This document shows, piece by piece, positions 1 to 54,791 of a DNA stretch of 64,000 nt. Origin of the DNA: Aporrectodea caliginosa (lineage: Eukaryota > Annelida > Clitellata > Crassiclitellata > Lumbricidae); the NCBI GenBank assembly GCA_020284085.1, contig JACEVL010000130.1, forward strand, positions 2,971,908 to 3,035,907, given 5' to 3'. Each line of letters opens with the position of its first letter. Position 1 is the first letter of the stretch. The notes beneath the pieces are model-generated. The model was not told the origin of the DNA. It did not search any database and was given only the letters and a program-made list of their open reading frames with translations. Position numbers and translations under genes: made by a program.

Positions 1-732
1 CTCTATGCTTCATAGGCAGCAAACAACTGCACATTGTTAAGCCGTCACATGATGACTACTGCAGCAATTGGCTTTAAAGAATCATGCTATTTTGGCAGAG
101 TTTTGGGTACATGCATTGATGTCCTGAGTGCCTTTGTTTGGATGGATCTCAGTCCTTCATTGCTCACTGACAGCCCTAGTCAGAATCTTTCAGTGTTCAA
201 CATGTCGGAGCCTTAATTTTAAGGCACACATAGTTAAAAGGATTTGTTTAATGGGTTTGTTTAACGGGTCTCACAGTGTTTATTGAATAATACAGTAATT
301 ATGTAATCCTGACTTTCAACAAACATCAAAACTATTATATTAGGAAATATTATTTTTTTTGCATATTGTTGTTATTACCAGCATTTTTATTGCCATTAGC
401 AATGTTGAGTGGCCTACACATGTGAAGTCAAGAGCAGATATGCAAAGAATCCACGTTTAATAGGACAACTCAAACTATGACTGTGTTGGACGAAATACAG
501 TAGTACTTACTGTAACTAGTGCTCACTCAAGCTGTTTGTCAAAATCTATCAAAATAAGCCTTTCTGAATGCTTCAATTAACTGAATAAACTGAGATCAGT
601 TTTTGAGAGTAGCATTGATCAGAAAAATTCTTCATAGTTTTGTAGCTGTTTAAGCACTTGATATCTGTTTTTGGAAGTTTCCAGGTAATGTTGTAATTAA
701 TTACTTTATCTGATGATGTTTTGCTAATTTAG

Positions 733-7068
<6,336 letters not shown>

Positions 7069-7583
7069 CCAAAGAACAACAGGAAACAAATTCTCTTATA
7101 GGAAAAATCCAGGGTTTTCAATTGAAATTCTGTTCATAATAATTTCTTGAAGTTCAAAATTTGAAGCAATTTCAACCCAAAAGTATGACTTTTCATTTCA
7201 AGCTCTTTCAACAAATCAGTTGTTACTGATGCAAAATTGGTTTTGCAAAAGGAAAGATTTATTCTTGTGTTCTGGTGCTGGAGGTCAGTTTAAGATGAAT
7301 TTTCATGACATGTGATTAGACTTTGTTGTACTGAAGTCAGTTACTGCTGTGATCATAACAACCAGTGAACCGGGAGAACTAAATATTTAAGAAGTTGTTT
7401 TGAAATTATTTGGTCTGTGATGCAGATCACAGGTATGTCTTGTCTGTGAGAATATTGGAAGCAAGGACTGAAAGAAATTCATGTGTTTAATACTAGATAG
7501 TTAATCATTTTGTTTTATTGAGAACATGATTCAGTTTGTTCAAAGAAGAAATGAAGGTGACTAATTTGAAACCGTAAAAGATG

Positions 7584-7589
7584 AATAAA
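7584..7589 (+). terminator. Candidate polyadenylation signal of KLC
   Basis: AATAAA lies 516 bases after the KLC stop codon. It is the first canonical hexamer I found downstream. Transcript evidence would be needed to choose it over later ones. Confidence 0.35.
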
Positions 7590-9676
7590 AAGATACAGCC
7601 TAAGGGGCGATGGGAATGGACTTTTAAAAAAGCTAAGGCACGGTAAAAACACTCCATCCAAAGAATATTTCTGGGATTTTACATGCAGCTGACTGTACAA
7701 GTTGACTCTGAATTATGGCTTTGTTTGTTGTGATATGTGTTTTTTTATTAAAGCTACTGGGACAATGCAGATACAGAGTATGGAACTAATACTTGATTTG
7801 GATTATGTAGAAAATACAGAGTTCTTGCAAGGAGGGCTGTACAAATTTCTGAACTTGATTCATGGAAGCAGCTTCATGTATTTCGTGTAGGCACTTTAGC
7901 GAACCGGTTATGTTTTTGTTAATGTCTTTGTTGTGAATTAGTTATATCACAGTGGAGACAAAGAATGACCTTTTAGTAATTTTGTAGCATGGGACAAAGA
8001 ACAGAATGACTACGGAACCTCTAGAGGGAGGCATAAACTGTGGGAATTGTATGCTTATCTGCTAGCTGTATTATTGATGTGCTACTAGCATATGTGCTGC
8101 AAGAACAGTAGCATATGTCTTGCATTCTTGGAGCATTATGCCCTGTTTTCTGTTGTATTTTGAGTAGATTTATTCAAGAGAACAAATTCAATAGTAGCCT
8201 AATGTTCTCATGTGTACCAGTTTAATTCTTTGTTGCAATTCTGTGTTCTTTCTTGCTAAGGCTTTCTCATCTCATAATAACTATCTTGAAGGTTTATTTC
8301 ATTTTACTATTAGAACTTACATGTATTTATAATTGCCTCCAATGACTATCTGTATGTCAGGATTGATTAGTGCATATTGGTCATAATGATGAGCCTAATA
8401 TTCTTGCTTGCACAGATGATCTAAGATGCCTTTCTTCAGAAGGGACCATTTTGTAGCAAATGTTAGACTGCTTCAAGATTAGAATTTGTACCATACATGT
8501 ATATCAGCACTATTCTGATGATATTTTTGTCAAGCTTTAGATGCAAAAGAATGCATTATTGCATTTTTAATATTTTTATTTAAGAATTTAGGAATGATAA
8601 TGGTGGTAGTGATGATCATATGGTCAAACAACAGCCATTTTATGCTCTGGCATGGGTTACCACTGCAAACTTGACCTTGTTGTCGTAAGGTCATACACAC
8701 GTCATTGTTGCAGTTTTGTTGCCATGGCTGGATTTTGCATTCCAAGCTTCAGAATGTGCTTTTCGTCATTCAAACTAACACGTGAAGCATTGCAGTGGTT
8801 TAGGACATATTTGGAAGAGGGCAGAATTTATCAGCTCATCACTCGATAACCGGTTTTGTACATATCAGACAACGAAGTGGATGGTATGTTTTCATTTGGC
8901 ATTATCTTGTGCTTTCGCTGTGCATTTGGAAAAGATGCTTGATGAATTCATTCCGATATTAGTAGATTTTCTATGTGCTCTGCTGAGTGACATGCTATTA
9001 TCTGTTGCCGAGCCTTGCCCTGCCTTAATTCTAGCAATGGTTCAACCGCTTAAGATTGATGCCAGTTTAGTTTTTTTGTTCAGATACCTATGTTGCTGGT
9101 GACATTCCCGTGAGTAGTGCTATTTAAATGTTGGATTACGTTACATGAATAAATTGTTCTAAAAATTCTGTGATATCTTAACATTCATGTAGATTCATAG
9201 CAGCATGGTTTATATTCGACATAGAACCATATGGTTTCAGCTGTGCTTTGCACATTTTACCTGAATCAGTTTTAAAAGCTGCTTTAAACTTTGTGTTAAA
9301 TACAAAGCCATCCAGCATGTTGTACATATTAACATTCCAATGATTGGCTTAACTTATCGAATGTTTGTCAGTTTCCTTTTACAAACAGGAATTGTTTTAT
9401 CATTTGTAAACATATGAAATTTTGTGTCGAAGCATTTGCAATATGGTTTACTGCCTAACAAAATAACAGGCAACATATCAGGGAAATTTTAATATGGTTC
9501 TGTGATATAGGGGAGGACAATATGGATGTACTAGGTGTCATTCTTGGTCATAACTGAAACTTTGAGAAAATTTTGTGTTTCATCGCATTTGTGCTCTGGT
9601 AGTTCATCTGGGCGGTTCACCAATGTGTGCTGATGAATTTGCTGTGATGATATTAATTTTGTGCTCTGATGAATTT
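7590..9676. other. Intergenic sequence without recognisable gene
   Basis: AT-rich and unremarkable; part may be KLC 3' untranslated sequence. Short open frames near 8652-9102 resemble no family convincingly, and no bounded transposon was found. Confidence 0.5.
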
Positions 9677-10066
9677 TAGGTCTGCGGCAGTTAAAAATTA
9701 ATTAATCAATAATTAATTTTAATGATTAAATTTATTTTAACGATTAGTCGAAGATCGCTTGTTATTTTCAAAAGTAGCATCATTGGCCAAGACTATTAAC
9801 ATGCTGGTTTGTTTTCAGAATTGGTTGAAGGAAGACGTTTTAACAGAAAAACCTTAACAAGGCTACTAATGTGAACAAATAACTATTAAGTAACTACTAA
9901 CTAGCAATAAATATTAATAATACTATTCAAAGATAATCAATTAATAATGTTAATTTTACATATGCAATTACTTATTTGGAATACATTTAATCACAATTAA
10001 CTATAAATTAATCATTAATTCTTAAGTAATTATCTATTTAACAAAATTTAATCGTTAACAGTCCTA
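9677..10066. mobile_element. hAT-type MITE, 390 bp
   Basis: Termini TAGGTCTG and CAGTCCTA are inverted, with diverged subterminal TTAA-rich sequence. Both sides are flanked by the 8-bp duplication ATGAATTT (9669-9676 and 10067-10074). There is no coding capacity. It belongs to the TTAATCG-rich repeat type also seen at 46550-46935. Confidence 0.8.
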
Positions 10067-10759
10067 ATGAATTTGCATCTGATGAAAAACCTCATGGAGC
10101 CATTGCTTAACGCATTTTGCTAATAGTGTAAGCCATCAGAAATCTGACAGTTCTGTCAGTGATAGCTGTCTGCAATACTGACTAAAGTATGTTTTTCATG
10201 GGTTACATTACATTCCATTGCATTCTTCATCAAGCTGCCATGTTACATGTAATATATACATGTGTTTCTTATATTATATTGGAGTACAGTCCAAGATGCT
10301 TTGCATTGCTTTTGAAGCTTGGCTTGTGTTTGCATATTTGTTCCCTTGTTATACATGTACTGTGACCATTTTAGCAAAGCCGTTAGCAGCTGAGTATATG
10401 AATAACTGTTGTTGATAATTATGTGATTGCTACTACTGTAAATGAAACTATTAAAATCTAGCAACAAACTTTTAATTCATGGCATGACACTTGTAATAAC
10501 GAACTGCACTCTAAACAGTTATGTTATGAGTCTCTGATTTGGACCATATGCGTAGAAATAATTTTATGATTTCTTTCAAATCCAAAACTTGACAGCTGTT
10601 TAAGTAATTTTTCTTATGGCAAACAATATACATAGAAAGTTGATCAGCTCTTACAGAGGTATCAACTGGTGGGGGACTACGGGACGTGTCCAGCTCAGAG
10701 GTTAGGTTAAAGGGATGCCAGTGGTTGTCCTTTAGTTCTGCATTTTTCCTTCCTCGGGG

Positions 10760-11460
10760 TTGGTAATTACTCCAAATTACTCCGAACTACAAAGAGTGTG
10801 GCAATGTTAGTGATGTGGTACCTTGGCACAGCTGGTCTCTTATGCTGTAGGATGCAACTGGCTTTAGTTCTTGCTTCCACAAGCATCCTGAATGTTAAAG
10901 TAAACTGATTTGCATACAGAGTTAACACAGTTACAGAAGGACATGGTGAGATCAAAAGTTATACCCATTTTGTGTTTACATTCGGAATGATCTACAGCCT
11001 AACTGAAGAGATGTCAGCGAATAAAAGTTTTGGAATTGTTAACTTGTGCATAAGGTCAGAAATTCACTGCTTGTAAAAGTATTCAGCTGACTGTCCAACA
11101 TCACAAAAACAGAAGCAAGTAGTTGAAGAGCTAATTTTGTAATTGTGAACAACAAGTAGTGCAGTTTCAGTGGAATGGAGATGTGCTGTATAAAATCAAA
11201 GGCAGATAGGATATCTGAAGACTTGTGAAGCATTGTTCAGTGTGTCCATGTGAATACTGAAGTCACCCATTATAGTAAATTAAGAAGAAGTGATCATGAA
11301 TTAAAAGAGTGATTGGAAGTCTGTGAAAAAGTCAGAAGGTGAAAGAGGGTGGGCGATAAGCTCTGACAAAGGTGAGGCACTGATTGCCTTAGTCCAGGGT
11401 AGAGGTAAGGATTTCAACAGACTTCAGAGGGTCAGAATAAGTGAAGAGAAGTGACTCAGG
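10760..11460 (-). mobile_element. LINE endonuclease-domain relic
   Basis: Minus-strand frames give YRPPSFTF..FTDFQSL, then an IMGDFSIHMDTLN segment and DILSAFDFIQHIS. This is the order found in the apurinic-endonuclease domain of Jockey/CR1-like LINEs (GDFN-H-D and LIQHV blocks). Several frameshifts show that it is inactive. Confidence 0.7.
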
Positions 11461-11463
11461 TTA

Positions 11464-12118
11464 GGTAAGTAAGTAAGTATATTCTTTATTACCCAATTGC
11501 TAATTGGACTCTGGTGGACAGACATCTAATAAACACTGTTAAAAAGTATATAATTATTATGAAGGAAGCAACTCTGCTGCCTAGTCCATCTTTCCAAGGT
11601 TGATTTATGAGAAAGGAGGTTGGTGTTGTGTTCAAGATCAAGGAAGGTGTGTCCGATGGTTTAAGCCAAGTTTTGTTGAGAATAATATGCAATAGAATAG
11701 ATGATCCTAGAATTAATTCATTCATTCATTCAGAGCATTTATATAGCGCCCCTTCAAGAAACTACTCAGGAGCGCTCCCGGCCCAGCCACGACTAAAGAA
11801 AAAAGACTTGAGTGACTTGTAGAACCCTGTCAGATGGCTTACAAGTAAAAAACGAAGCTTAAGTGGTAGGTCATTCCAGATGGAAGGGCCAACAACCGAA
11901 TAGATGTCATTTTGAAGAGACTTATTCCAAATAGTATGGATGTTAAGGTGGCACAAATTTATTGTTTGGAGATGGCCGGTTCCCAGGTTTAGCTTGGTGC
12001 TATCAGAAGAAGCAACAAGAGGTATATTGGCAGTGGGCAACTCTGATGTCTTTTGAACCCAGTTGTAGCCTTTGCAAAATGGAAGAACAGTGAAAGAACA
12101 AATAGGGCTATAAAACAA
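11464..12118 (-). mobile_element. LINE 3' ends, two pieces
   Basis: At 11464-11530 a minus-strand tail of (TAAG)n followed by TATATTCTTTATT matches tails at 33690 and 26230. At 11707-12118 the minus strand encodes a reverse-transcriptase C-terminus (SVVGPSIWNDLPLKLR, FYKSLKSFFFSRG, stop) followed by ATATAGCGCC and an (ATTC)n tail. Both are 5'-truncated copies. Confidence 0.7.
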
Positions 12119-12829
12119 GCATGTAGGATTATGACTTGCTTATCAATATGCTAAACGGAATAGATATTAAAAGGATAGTGAAATAAAATAGAAATTATTC
12201 CAACAACGACTTCAGATCCTGACCAGCATTTCTATGGACACTAAATTGGACCAACATGGGCTATGTAATATATAGGGTCCCATGATTATGGGAATATGGG
12301 TCCTACAGTATATATTATGAACTACAGGGGTGAGGGCTGGGAAGATTGAATATACATATGTGACAGTGAAATGAATAGATCTCAGGGACAACAATAAATA
12401 GAGCTTCAGTGAAGAAAGATATGCCTTCATTAGTTTGATAGAAAAATGCAGCAAAGTCAGCTTATAGAAAACCATTGGTGGCTGTGATGATGAACAAAAA
12501 AGGCCAGTCCAAAAATGTGAGCATCACAAACAGAACTACCGGAATTCCAAGGGTAATCTTGGCATCAGAGTTTGTTACCCTTAGATCTTAAACAAATAAT
12601 ACACCCAACACCATCAATACCTCTCTGTAGCCCATTCAAACAGGTCTTCTGACTTTTTCAATCTGGCTCTTCCATGAACAAGATCAGCTCTCGGCAGGCA
12701 CGCCTATTCTGTTGCTACTAAACTCTAGAACTCTTGCGGCAGACATTCGCTCTGCAAAGTCTGTTCTGGTCTTGTTGACTAAAACTCATCTCTCCTAGCC
12801 TCATTCTCGCGTCTTCTGGGATTCCTTTA

Positions 12830-13195
12830 TTGCCTTTCGACGTGACCCACCATGGAATTTGTCTTGCACAACGATTTTGCATAATAACGACCATCGATTG
12901 ATTCCTTAAGGATTATGACAGTGGTGCCACAGAAGTTCCAGGCTTCCAGCGCTCGTGAATAAGCTGATGCCCTACGCTTAAAAATGTGGCGCTTTATAAA
13001 TTTGTTTACAGCCGGCCCAGCTGAATGGAATAAGCTGCCAGACTTTATTCGCAGATCTTCAACATTAACGCTTTTCAAAAAGAACCTCAAGACTAATTTG
13101 TTCAAGATTTATTATGACTAGACTTTCCTGTTACGCGCTTTTGTGCAAGATTCTTTTTGTTTAGGCGCGCTATAAGTGACATAATAATAATAAGG
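12830..13195 (+). mobile_element. LINE 3' end ending just upstream of CSN5
   Basis: The plus strand reads GPAEWNKLPDFIRRSSTLT, then LFKKNLKTNLFKIYYD and a stop at 13119-13121. This is a reverse-transcriptase C-terminus, followed by GGCGCGCTATAAGTGAC and an (ATA)n tail to 13195. The tail ends 171 bases before the CSN5 initiation codon. Confidence 0.75.
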
Positions 13196-13366
13196 TTACG
13201 ATGATTTTTACGTTTACCATAGATGATAGATTTTTATAATCTCATTCTTAAAAGGTCTAAAAATGTAACATCTATGTTCGTGACAGTTTATGAGGTTTAC
13301 TTCCGGTGTTTCCGAAAGGGAAATACATAATTTTTCCCGTTTTTAAAGAATACATTTTAAGCCAAG

Positions 13367-22834
<9,468 letters not shown>

Positions 22835-22877
22835 ACAACTTGCAACAAACAGAAAAAGACCTGTAATTCCAAAGTTT

Positions 22878-22883
22878 AATAAA
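22878..22883 (+). terminator. Polyadenylation signal of CSN5
   Basis: AATAAA lies 43 bases after the stop codon and is followed by T/G-rich sequence. It implies a very short 3' untranslated region. Confidence 0.6.
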
Positions 22884-23292
22884 CAACGTGGATTATTAAA
22901 TGGACAACATATGCAGACCTGTGCAAAATAGGCTTTTTCCTAATTTCATTCATAAATCTTAATTGAAAATTTATTCTAGTAGTTTTGGTTTGTTGATAAA
23001 AGTTGCATGACATGTTATGGTGTGAACTCGTTTTTGTCAATTGCCTGAACGCTTCTTCAGTAATTCAAAATGCTCCACGTTGTTCTGATTTCTTTAAGCA
23101 TGCAACTAGTGAACAGTCTTTGTATATATATATAGTTTTTCCGTTGAACAAAAGATGCGACATCATCTGAAGTTGTCATGGATGTTCTTGTACTGGTGAA
23201 AAAACAGATCTGAAATTTGCAACAACATTTATACCATATATGCAGCATCTTTGTTTTTTAAATACCATCAGTTTTTAGGTCTACTGGCTTCC

Positions 23293-24200
23293 CAAATGAA
23301 CCCAGTTTTACATCTTGTATGTAATGACTAGCCTAGTCTTCAACTATTCTCGAGCCAAGGATTGGCACCGTGGATAATTTTTCCAACTGCAATACCAAGA
23401 TTTACTATCTCCTGTATCTCAGCTTCCAAGCCTGCCAACAGAACAATGTCATTTGCATATCACAGATTTGTAATTTTTTCTTTTTCCTATTTGAATTCCA
23501 TTGTGATAACCATCCTTAGCCTCATTCATAACCATCTCTGCCATGATGTTGAATACGAATGGTGGGATCACACAACCCTGTCAGACCCCTTTCTTAACAT
23601 GGAACTTTCATAATAGTACACCAGCCACTCTTACTCTGTCCGCTTGTTTACAGTAGAGTTTAGCAACAGGTTGATGGTAGCCAATGTCTGTCATGGCCGA
23701 TCAGAGCCTCTCGTGTAAGGCACACTGGCACAATAAAAATCCTTCCTGAAATCAACAAAGCACATGTAGAGAGGCTGCTGATGTTCTCTAGTCTTCTGCA
23801 CGATTATTCTAAGATACCGGTATGTGACTTTGATCTCACATTCCTCTGCCTCTGCGGAATCCACCTCAGATTCTGTTTTCATCCTGATCCTTTCTATTAT
23901 GATCTTGAGGATGATCTTACTGATGTGTGAAAACAGCACAATGGTCCCGTAATTTGTACATTGCTTCCTGTTACCTCTCTTTCAGAGGGGTATGAAGATT
24001 GAATTTGTACAATCTTACATGACCATTCCCCGGTCTCCCACAACGCCTCACGTATTCGGTGCAACATGTCCAGTGCTGTTTCTCCAGCAAATTTAACAAC
24101 TTGACTGGAACCTCGTCTGGACCAGTGCTTTTACCACTGGCTCAGAGTTTAGTGGCACTGGTTCATGTGTAAACTACGTACCAATGTCATTCATTCCCCT
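23293..24200 (-). mobile_element. LINE reverse-transcriptase fragment
   Basis: The minus strand gives LRIIVQKTREHQQPLYMCFV followed by DFRK near 23740-23800. This is the block before the first catalytic Asp of LINE reverse transcriptases. Downstream (lower coordinates) comes NLLLN-like and RVRVAG-like sequence in other frames. Multiple frameshifts show a dead copy between CSN5 and the DUF389 gene. Confidence 0.7.
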
Positions 24201-25149
24201 CTGTCATTATATAGTGCCTCAGTACTTACTCCAGCGCTCTGCAATTTATCACTTTTCTGTGATAATTTTGCCAGATGCTGATGAAGCCTTCACCACTGAT
24301 GGCATAACCTCTGCAGGCATTCCCCTATATGGCTGTTTCACTCTCTCACTATGTTGAGGTGTGGATTGAACCTCGAATGTAATGACGACCAGGTACATGG
24401 TTGATAAATTCAACTGTGCATTGGCCTATTCAGATCTCCATGCTATTACTCTTCAGTCTTGAATCCCCTTGACAGCATTCACAGGCCAGGTTCATTAAAT
24501 AATGGTTATAAATGTACGATATTTCTGTTTAATAAATATGTAACCTTTGCATTAACTGAAGTGGCAGCATGGTCTGTTACTATATTATTTATATTTATTT
24601 GTAATTGTACAGCACCACTGCTTAGGACTAAGCATCATGCAATAATTCTATGTGTGAATGGATAGGTGTTGCACACGGCACAGCAACTGTGTTAAGGACG
24701 GCTTATACCTGTACTCCTTTAGTGTAGCAAGCTGAGAGACAGCTGGCTAGGGTGTATGTTAAGCAACTGAAGAACCAACTTTGAAAATGTTCATGCCGAT
24801 TATTGGAAATTAGGGTTCATGTAGGGAGCTGGCATGAACTGATAAACATCCTACTCCGAGTAGTGAATGGCAAAATCATTGCAATTGTTGGAACTAAACT
24901 GTCAATGCAGCTGCTTCGTTATGTGGCACTTCAATCAAATCGTGTGACACACTGTTCTTGTTCTTGCCTCTGATGAGTCTCTCTTGAAGTGGCTCTAGGG
25001 GCCATCCATTTAGTACGTACACATGGAGGGGTAACCCAAATGCATCTGCTTGCATAACATGCGCAACTCTCTGCTCGGGGTAGCTCCTTCATACCTTCAG
25101 GCCTGATGCACATCAGTTTCTACACTCCCTGGTCACTCTGCTCTGTGCT

Positions 25150-25395
25150 CTGCCGCCAGAGGCCTTCTGGTTGTCCCTCGCATGTGTGGTGCAACTGCTC
25201 AATCCAGAAGCTTTGCTTATGTCGGCCCCTCCAGTTGGAACCATCTTCCGCATGAATTGCGTCTTGAGCTTCCCAGCCTTTCTCTTCCTCTGTTTCGGAA
25301 AAGCCTGAAGACTATTTTATTTGTTAGAGCCCTGGGTCGGGAGCGCCTCTGAATCTCTGAGTGACGCTATACAAATGCTCAATTACAATTACATA
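25150..25395 (+). mobile_element. LINE 3' end
   Basis: The plus strand encodes SFAYVGPSSWNHLPHELRLE and then LFRKSLKTILFVRALGRERL with a stop, the usual LINE C-terminus. The tail is CGCTATACAAATGCTCAATTACAATTAC. A diverged relative lies around 53868-54660. Confidence 0.75.
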
Positions 25396-25629
25396 TGGAT
25401 CTACTTGGGGGAACCTCGATAATACTTTGTCTATATTGGCCTGCCTTCAAATGAGTCAAAGGTCTGCTATCAGACAATTACCATAGGGAGACAGAATTAG
25501 GGCTGTGGGAGAGGTGTCATGCGCTTGTATGCCCCTTACCTGACTGGATTACACATTGTTCAATCTGGCCTAAACTGCAGACTGGTCCTAGATTTGAGTT
25601 GCCTGCTTGTTGGTGCTGCTGCTTTAAAC

Positions 25630-25866
25630 ACTAGTGTATTGTATTGTATTTGAACACTTGTTATAGCGCCCCTACCAGATTGCCCATTCAGAGGCGCTCC
25701 CGACTACTGCGCGGACGCTGAATCGGAGTTTCACGCCGAAGCGCATGAGCAATTGCGAGTGAAGGACTTGCCCAGGGTCCCTACGCAGCGGCTCTGAGGT
25801 GGATTCGAACCCGCAACCCTCCAGCTGCAAGGCATCGAACATACCCCTATACCACCGCGCCCCAGT
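25630..25866 (-). repeat. tRNA-derived SINE
   Basis: The minus strand starts GGGGCGCGGTGGTATAGGGG (A box) and has B box GGTTCGAATCC about 50 bases on. The body contains GGGACCCTGGGCAAGTCC, and the tail GGGGCGCTATAACAAGTG leads into a (CAATA)n run. The tail resembles local LINE 3' ends, as expected for a SINE copied by a LINE. Confidence 0.75.
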
Positions 25867-26064
25867 ATATTGTGTTGTGTTGTATTGTATTGTACTCCAC
25901 GTTTATATTGCGAGCCACCCGCAGTAGTGTGTAGTGTGTACGACTGTACAGTGGTCTATTATTAGTACAGCAGATGTTCAGTAGATGCACTTATTCTATA
26001 GAGACTAATTCACCGAGTTATATTGAGTTTTTAAATATTCACATGGATAGTCAGAATATAGACT

Positions 26065-27329
26065 CATGGGCGTAACTTTGTCCCAGAAAGTGGTGGTGAC
26101 CCTCCTCCCAATTTTTAACGAAGGGGCCTACTACAGGAAAGCTAGCTAAGAGCAGGACACCAGTTTATTCACAAGCAATGCGTTAAGTCAGAGGGTTGTC
26201 CAGAGAGTGTTCCATGGTGTTCCAAGTCAGTGGCGAAGGAAGTAAGTATAAGCCTAAGTATATCCTTTATTGAAAAACCAACTGCTAAGCGCAGGGTCGA
26301 AGTCTCAGATACACGCTACGCATTGTTCGTAAATTAATATCGTTACTCAACTACTGTACTACCAATAATCGACGTTATAGAACCAATAGTCGATCATTAT
26401 CAACGCTAAATGGTTATCCCGTAGTTTAGGTTGGTAAATTATTTTAATGTCTTCAATACCGTACTTGATGGTGGTAAGTATACGTATGCAGTGTACCAAT
26501 GTCCATAATAATTGTCATCAATTCAGCTTCCATTTACCAGAATTTTTTTCATCAATCAAACTTCTGTTTAAGCAACAATTATTGTCATCAGCCCAACTTC
26601 TATTTAACCAAGAATTTTTTAAATCAATCCAACTTCTCTTTAGGCAAGAATTATTATCGTCAATCCCACTTCCACTTAAGCAAAATACTTCATCAATTCA
26701 GCTTCTATTGAAGCAAAGACTTAGTTTAATCAATCCAGCTTCTATTTACGGAATTAATTATTTCCATCAATCCAACTTCGATTTAAACAAAGAATTAGTT
26801 TCATCAATCCAAATTCCATTTAGGCCAACAATTATTTTTTTTCATCGATCCAGCTTCCATTTTGAATTGACAATACAAATAATTTACCAGCCTAAACTAC
26901 GGTTTTATCCGCTGAATTAAGCTACCATAGAATGCAGTTAGAGTATACAGTCTACCACCGAAACATGATACATTGCATGCACAATTATAACCTATCGCGG
27001 TATCTTTACAACGAATCGATCCATTTTTCCACATGAATTTGATAATTTGACCTTTTATAGAAATAAAATGGATGACATCACCAAATTATGAAACCAAAAT
27101 TATGTAAATAGGGTAGTATGGACACACTGTGAAGGCCTCTTATCGGCACTGCCGCCATTGCGATGTTAAGTAGGCCTATGCATGAACAGCCTATACGGTT
27201 GACAGCCAAATGCTTTCATGTTAAAAAATATATTTCATTGCAGGACCGAAAGTGGTGGTGACTTTCACCACCACTTTTAAAAGTGGTGGTGACCGGACAC
27301 CACTGTCACAATAGAAAGTTACGCCTATG
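26065..27329. mobile_element. hAT non-autonomous element with internal minisatellite, 1265 bp
   Basis: Ends CATGGGCGTAACTTTG and AAAGTTACGCCTATG; subterminal AAAGTGGTGGTGAC at both ends; 8-bp duplication TATAGACT (26057-26064 and 27330-27337). The interior contains a roughly 38-bp tandem repeat (26510-26865). A detached end of the same family is at 56525-56580. Confidence 0.93.
26510..26865. repeat. Minisatellite, about 38-bp unit, roughly nine copies
   Basis: Units follow the pattern TCAATCCAACTTCTATTTA(AG)GCAAGAATTA with substitutions and small indels. The long open frame through them is a by-product of the repeat and not a gene. Confidence 0.85.
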
Positions 27330-27548
27330 TATAGACTGTTCTATAGATTTGGGGTGTGAGTCAAGCATATGTACGCAGGTGTGGAGTGCAAAAAGTACAC
27401 GTGCGTACAGGAATGGGGTAATTTTTTCTGGGTTTCTGTGTGCATACTAAATGGATGGCCCCTTATATAAATTTGCAGTTACAAATTAAAAAAATGTTGG
27501 AGCCTTGTCACGTGATCAAATATGTGATCGTTGTTCTTTTTGAGCCTA

Positions 27549-53377
<25,829 letters not shown>

Positions 53378-53867
53378 TATGACCAATCGAGCTGTTTTCT
53401 TAAATCACAAGCGCTGAAAAAGAAACTGAGAAACTAGCGCAACCTCAGCCTATGATAACCGATAGTCCCAGGCCGAACGAAGACCGAGAAAATCATTTGC
53501 TGTTAAATGCCAATTACCACCTAATTTATTGGCTTCATGGTTAATATGAAACTGTCTTGAAGACTAGGAATGAGCTCCTTCGATCGTTGGCTATTAATTT
53601 AATTTTTTAATTGTATCCTTTGTAAAAAACACAAATTTAATCGTCGTTCAAATTGGTCTGCTTAAAAAGAACCACTATGTAGCCGCTCGATTTCTGCGCA
53701 ATTTTCTCCCCGCATTCAAATTTAGCTAGCGCCATTTTTAACTTTTGGCAGATATGCATACATGGGTTGTGTTATTACGTAATAATGTATCATACGCTTA
53801 TTTTCAGTGCTTCGTAATAAAGACACGTGCACATCGTGAATGCTAATACGACTTCCTCTAGCTTCCA

Positions 53868-54655
53868 CTGTTTCGGAAACGTCTGAAGACAATCTTATTT
53901 GTCAGAGTACATCACTGGCGTGAAGATCAGCACCAGTGTTTAATCTAGACGTCTCTGGGGGGTAAAGTTCCCCCCAGGATCGAGTTCCCCCAGAAAAATG
54001 TAAGAGATGAAATTTTAGCCCCAAGAAAAATTAAAGACATGTAATTTTGTAGAATATTGTCTTGGAAAACTATCGCTACCACCCCCCTCGAAAATATTGA
54101 TGGAAAATTGTTGTTACTACCCCCCCTCGAAAGAAAATCCTTGGAAAACTCTCGTTACTACCCCCTCGAAATTTTTTGAGCTGTTGTTCTTGGAAATACT
54201 CGTTACAACCCCCGGTCGTCAACTTTTACAAAAAGCTGGATCCCCCCCGAACCCTCAATTCCCCCCGACAGCAAGGGGACTAGATTAAACACTGGATCAG
54301 CACGAAGTGGGATCGCTTCCCGCAACCCTCCCAAAGTTCCACTCAGCCTATCATTCGCGAGATTGCGCGTTTGTAAAATGAGATGAAGGACGTGATGGAC
54401 TGATTGGCGCCTTGCAAAGCTGCCGTATAGGCCTACAGTTAAATTCGACTCCTGTAGGCTAATAACTTGTGATCATCCGTTCATAGGCTACTGAATTGTA
54501 ATAGGCCTAGGCCTAATAGGCCTACTGCGTTAGAATTACTAAAGAATATGAATATAAATAGGCCTAATATGGTTTGTGACAGCATGCACTGACTTGGTCG
54601 GTGTCGGGAGTGCTTCGATCTGAATCTCTGATCGAGTAGCGCTTTAAATGTTCAA
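53868..54655 (+). mobile_element. LINE 3' end interrupted by a hAT MITE
   Basis: 53868-53925 (CTTCCACTGTTTCGGAAACG) and 54595-54655 (CGGTGTCGGGAGTGCTTCG...GAATCTCTGATCGAGTAGC) match consecutive parts of the LINE tail at 25275-25395. The hAT MITE at 53934-54294 and other sequence separate them. Confidence 0.55.
53934..54294. mobile_element. hAT MITE, 361 bp
   Basis: Ends CAGTGTTTAATCTAG and CTAGATTAAACACTG; perfect flanking repeat GATCAGCAC (53925-53933 and 54295-54303), so the duplication is 8-9 bp. The interior has diverged tandem units containing CTACCCCC-CTCGAAA. Confidence 0.9.
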
Positions 54656-54791
54656 TAACAATTAGGCTACAATTGCAATAATAGTGAATTTCTTGTTGTA
54701 GGCGTTCTTCTATTAGGCCTACGTGATTTGGCTCCTTTGTGTAGTAGGCCTAGGCCTTCGTCTTAATTGAGGCCCTTGTGCACCACCGCGT

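Larger units (their letters stand above)
24998..27462. mobile_element. Composite element with PIF/Harbinger-like ends
   Basis: The left end GGGGCCATCCATTTAGTACG is mirrored at the right by CATACTAAATGGATGGCCCC. Flanking triplets CTA and TTA suggest the 3-bp TWA target of PIF/Harbinger elements, though they are not identical. Nested inside are a LINE tail, a SINE and a 1.3-kb hAT element. No transposase was recognised. Confidence 0.6.

Noticed and set aside
8652..8849. Plus-strand frame with REALQWFRTYLEEGR resembling reverse transcriptase
   Set aside because: A single short match with no flanking reverse-transcriptase blocks in any frame; could be chance.
26447..26920. 157-codon open frame
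   Set aside because: Produced by a minisatellite inside a hAT element; no independent coding signal.
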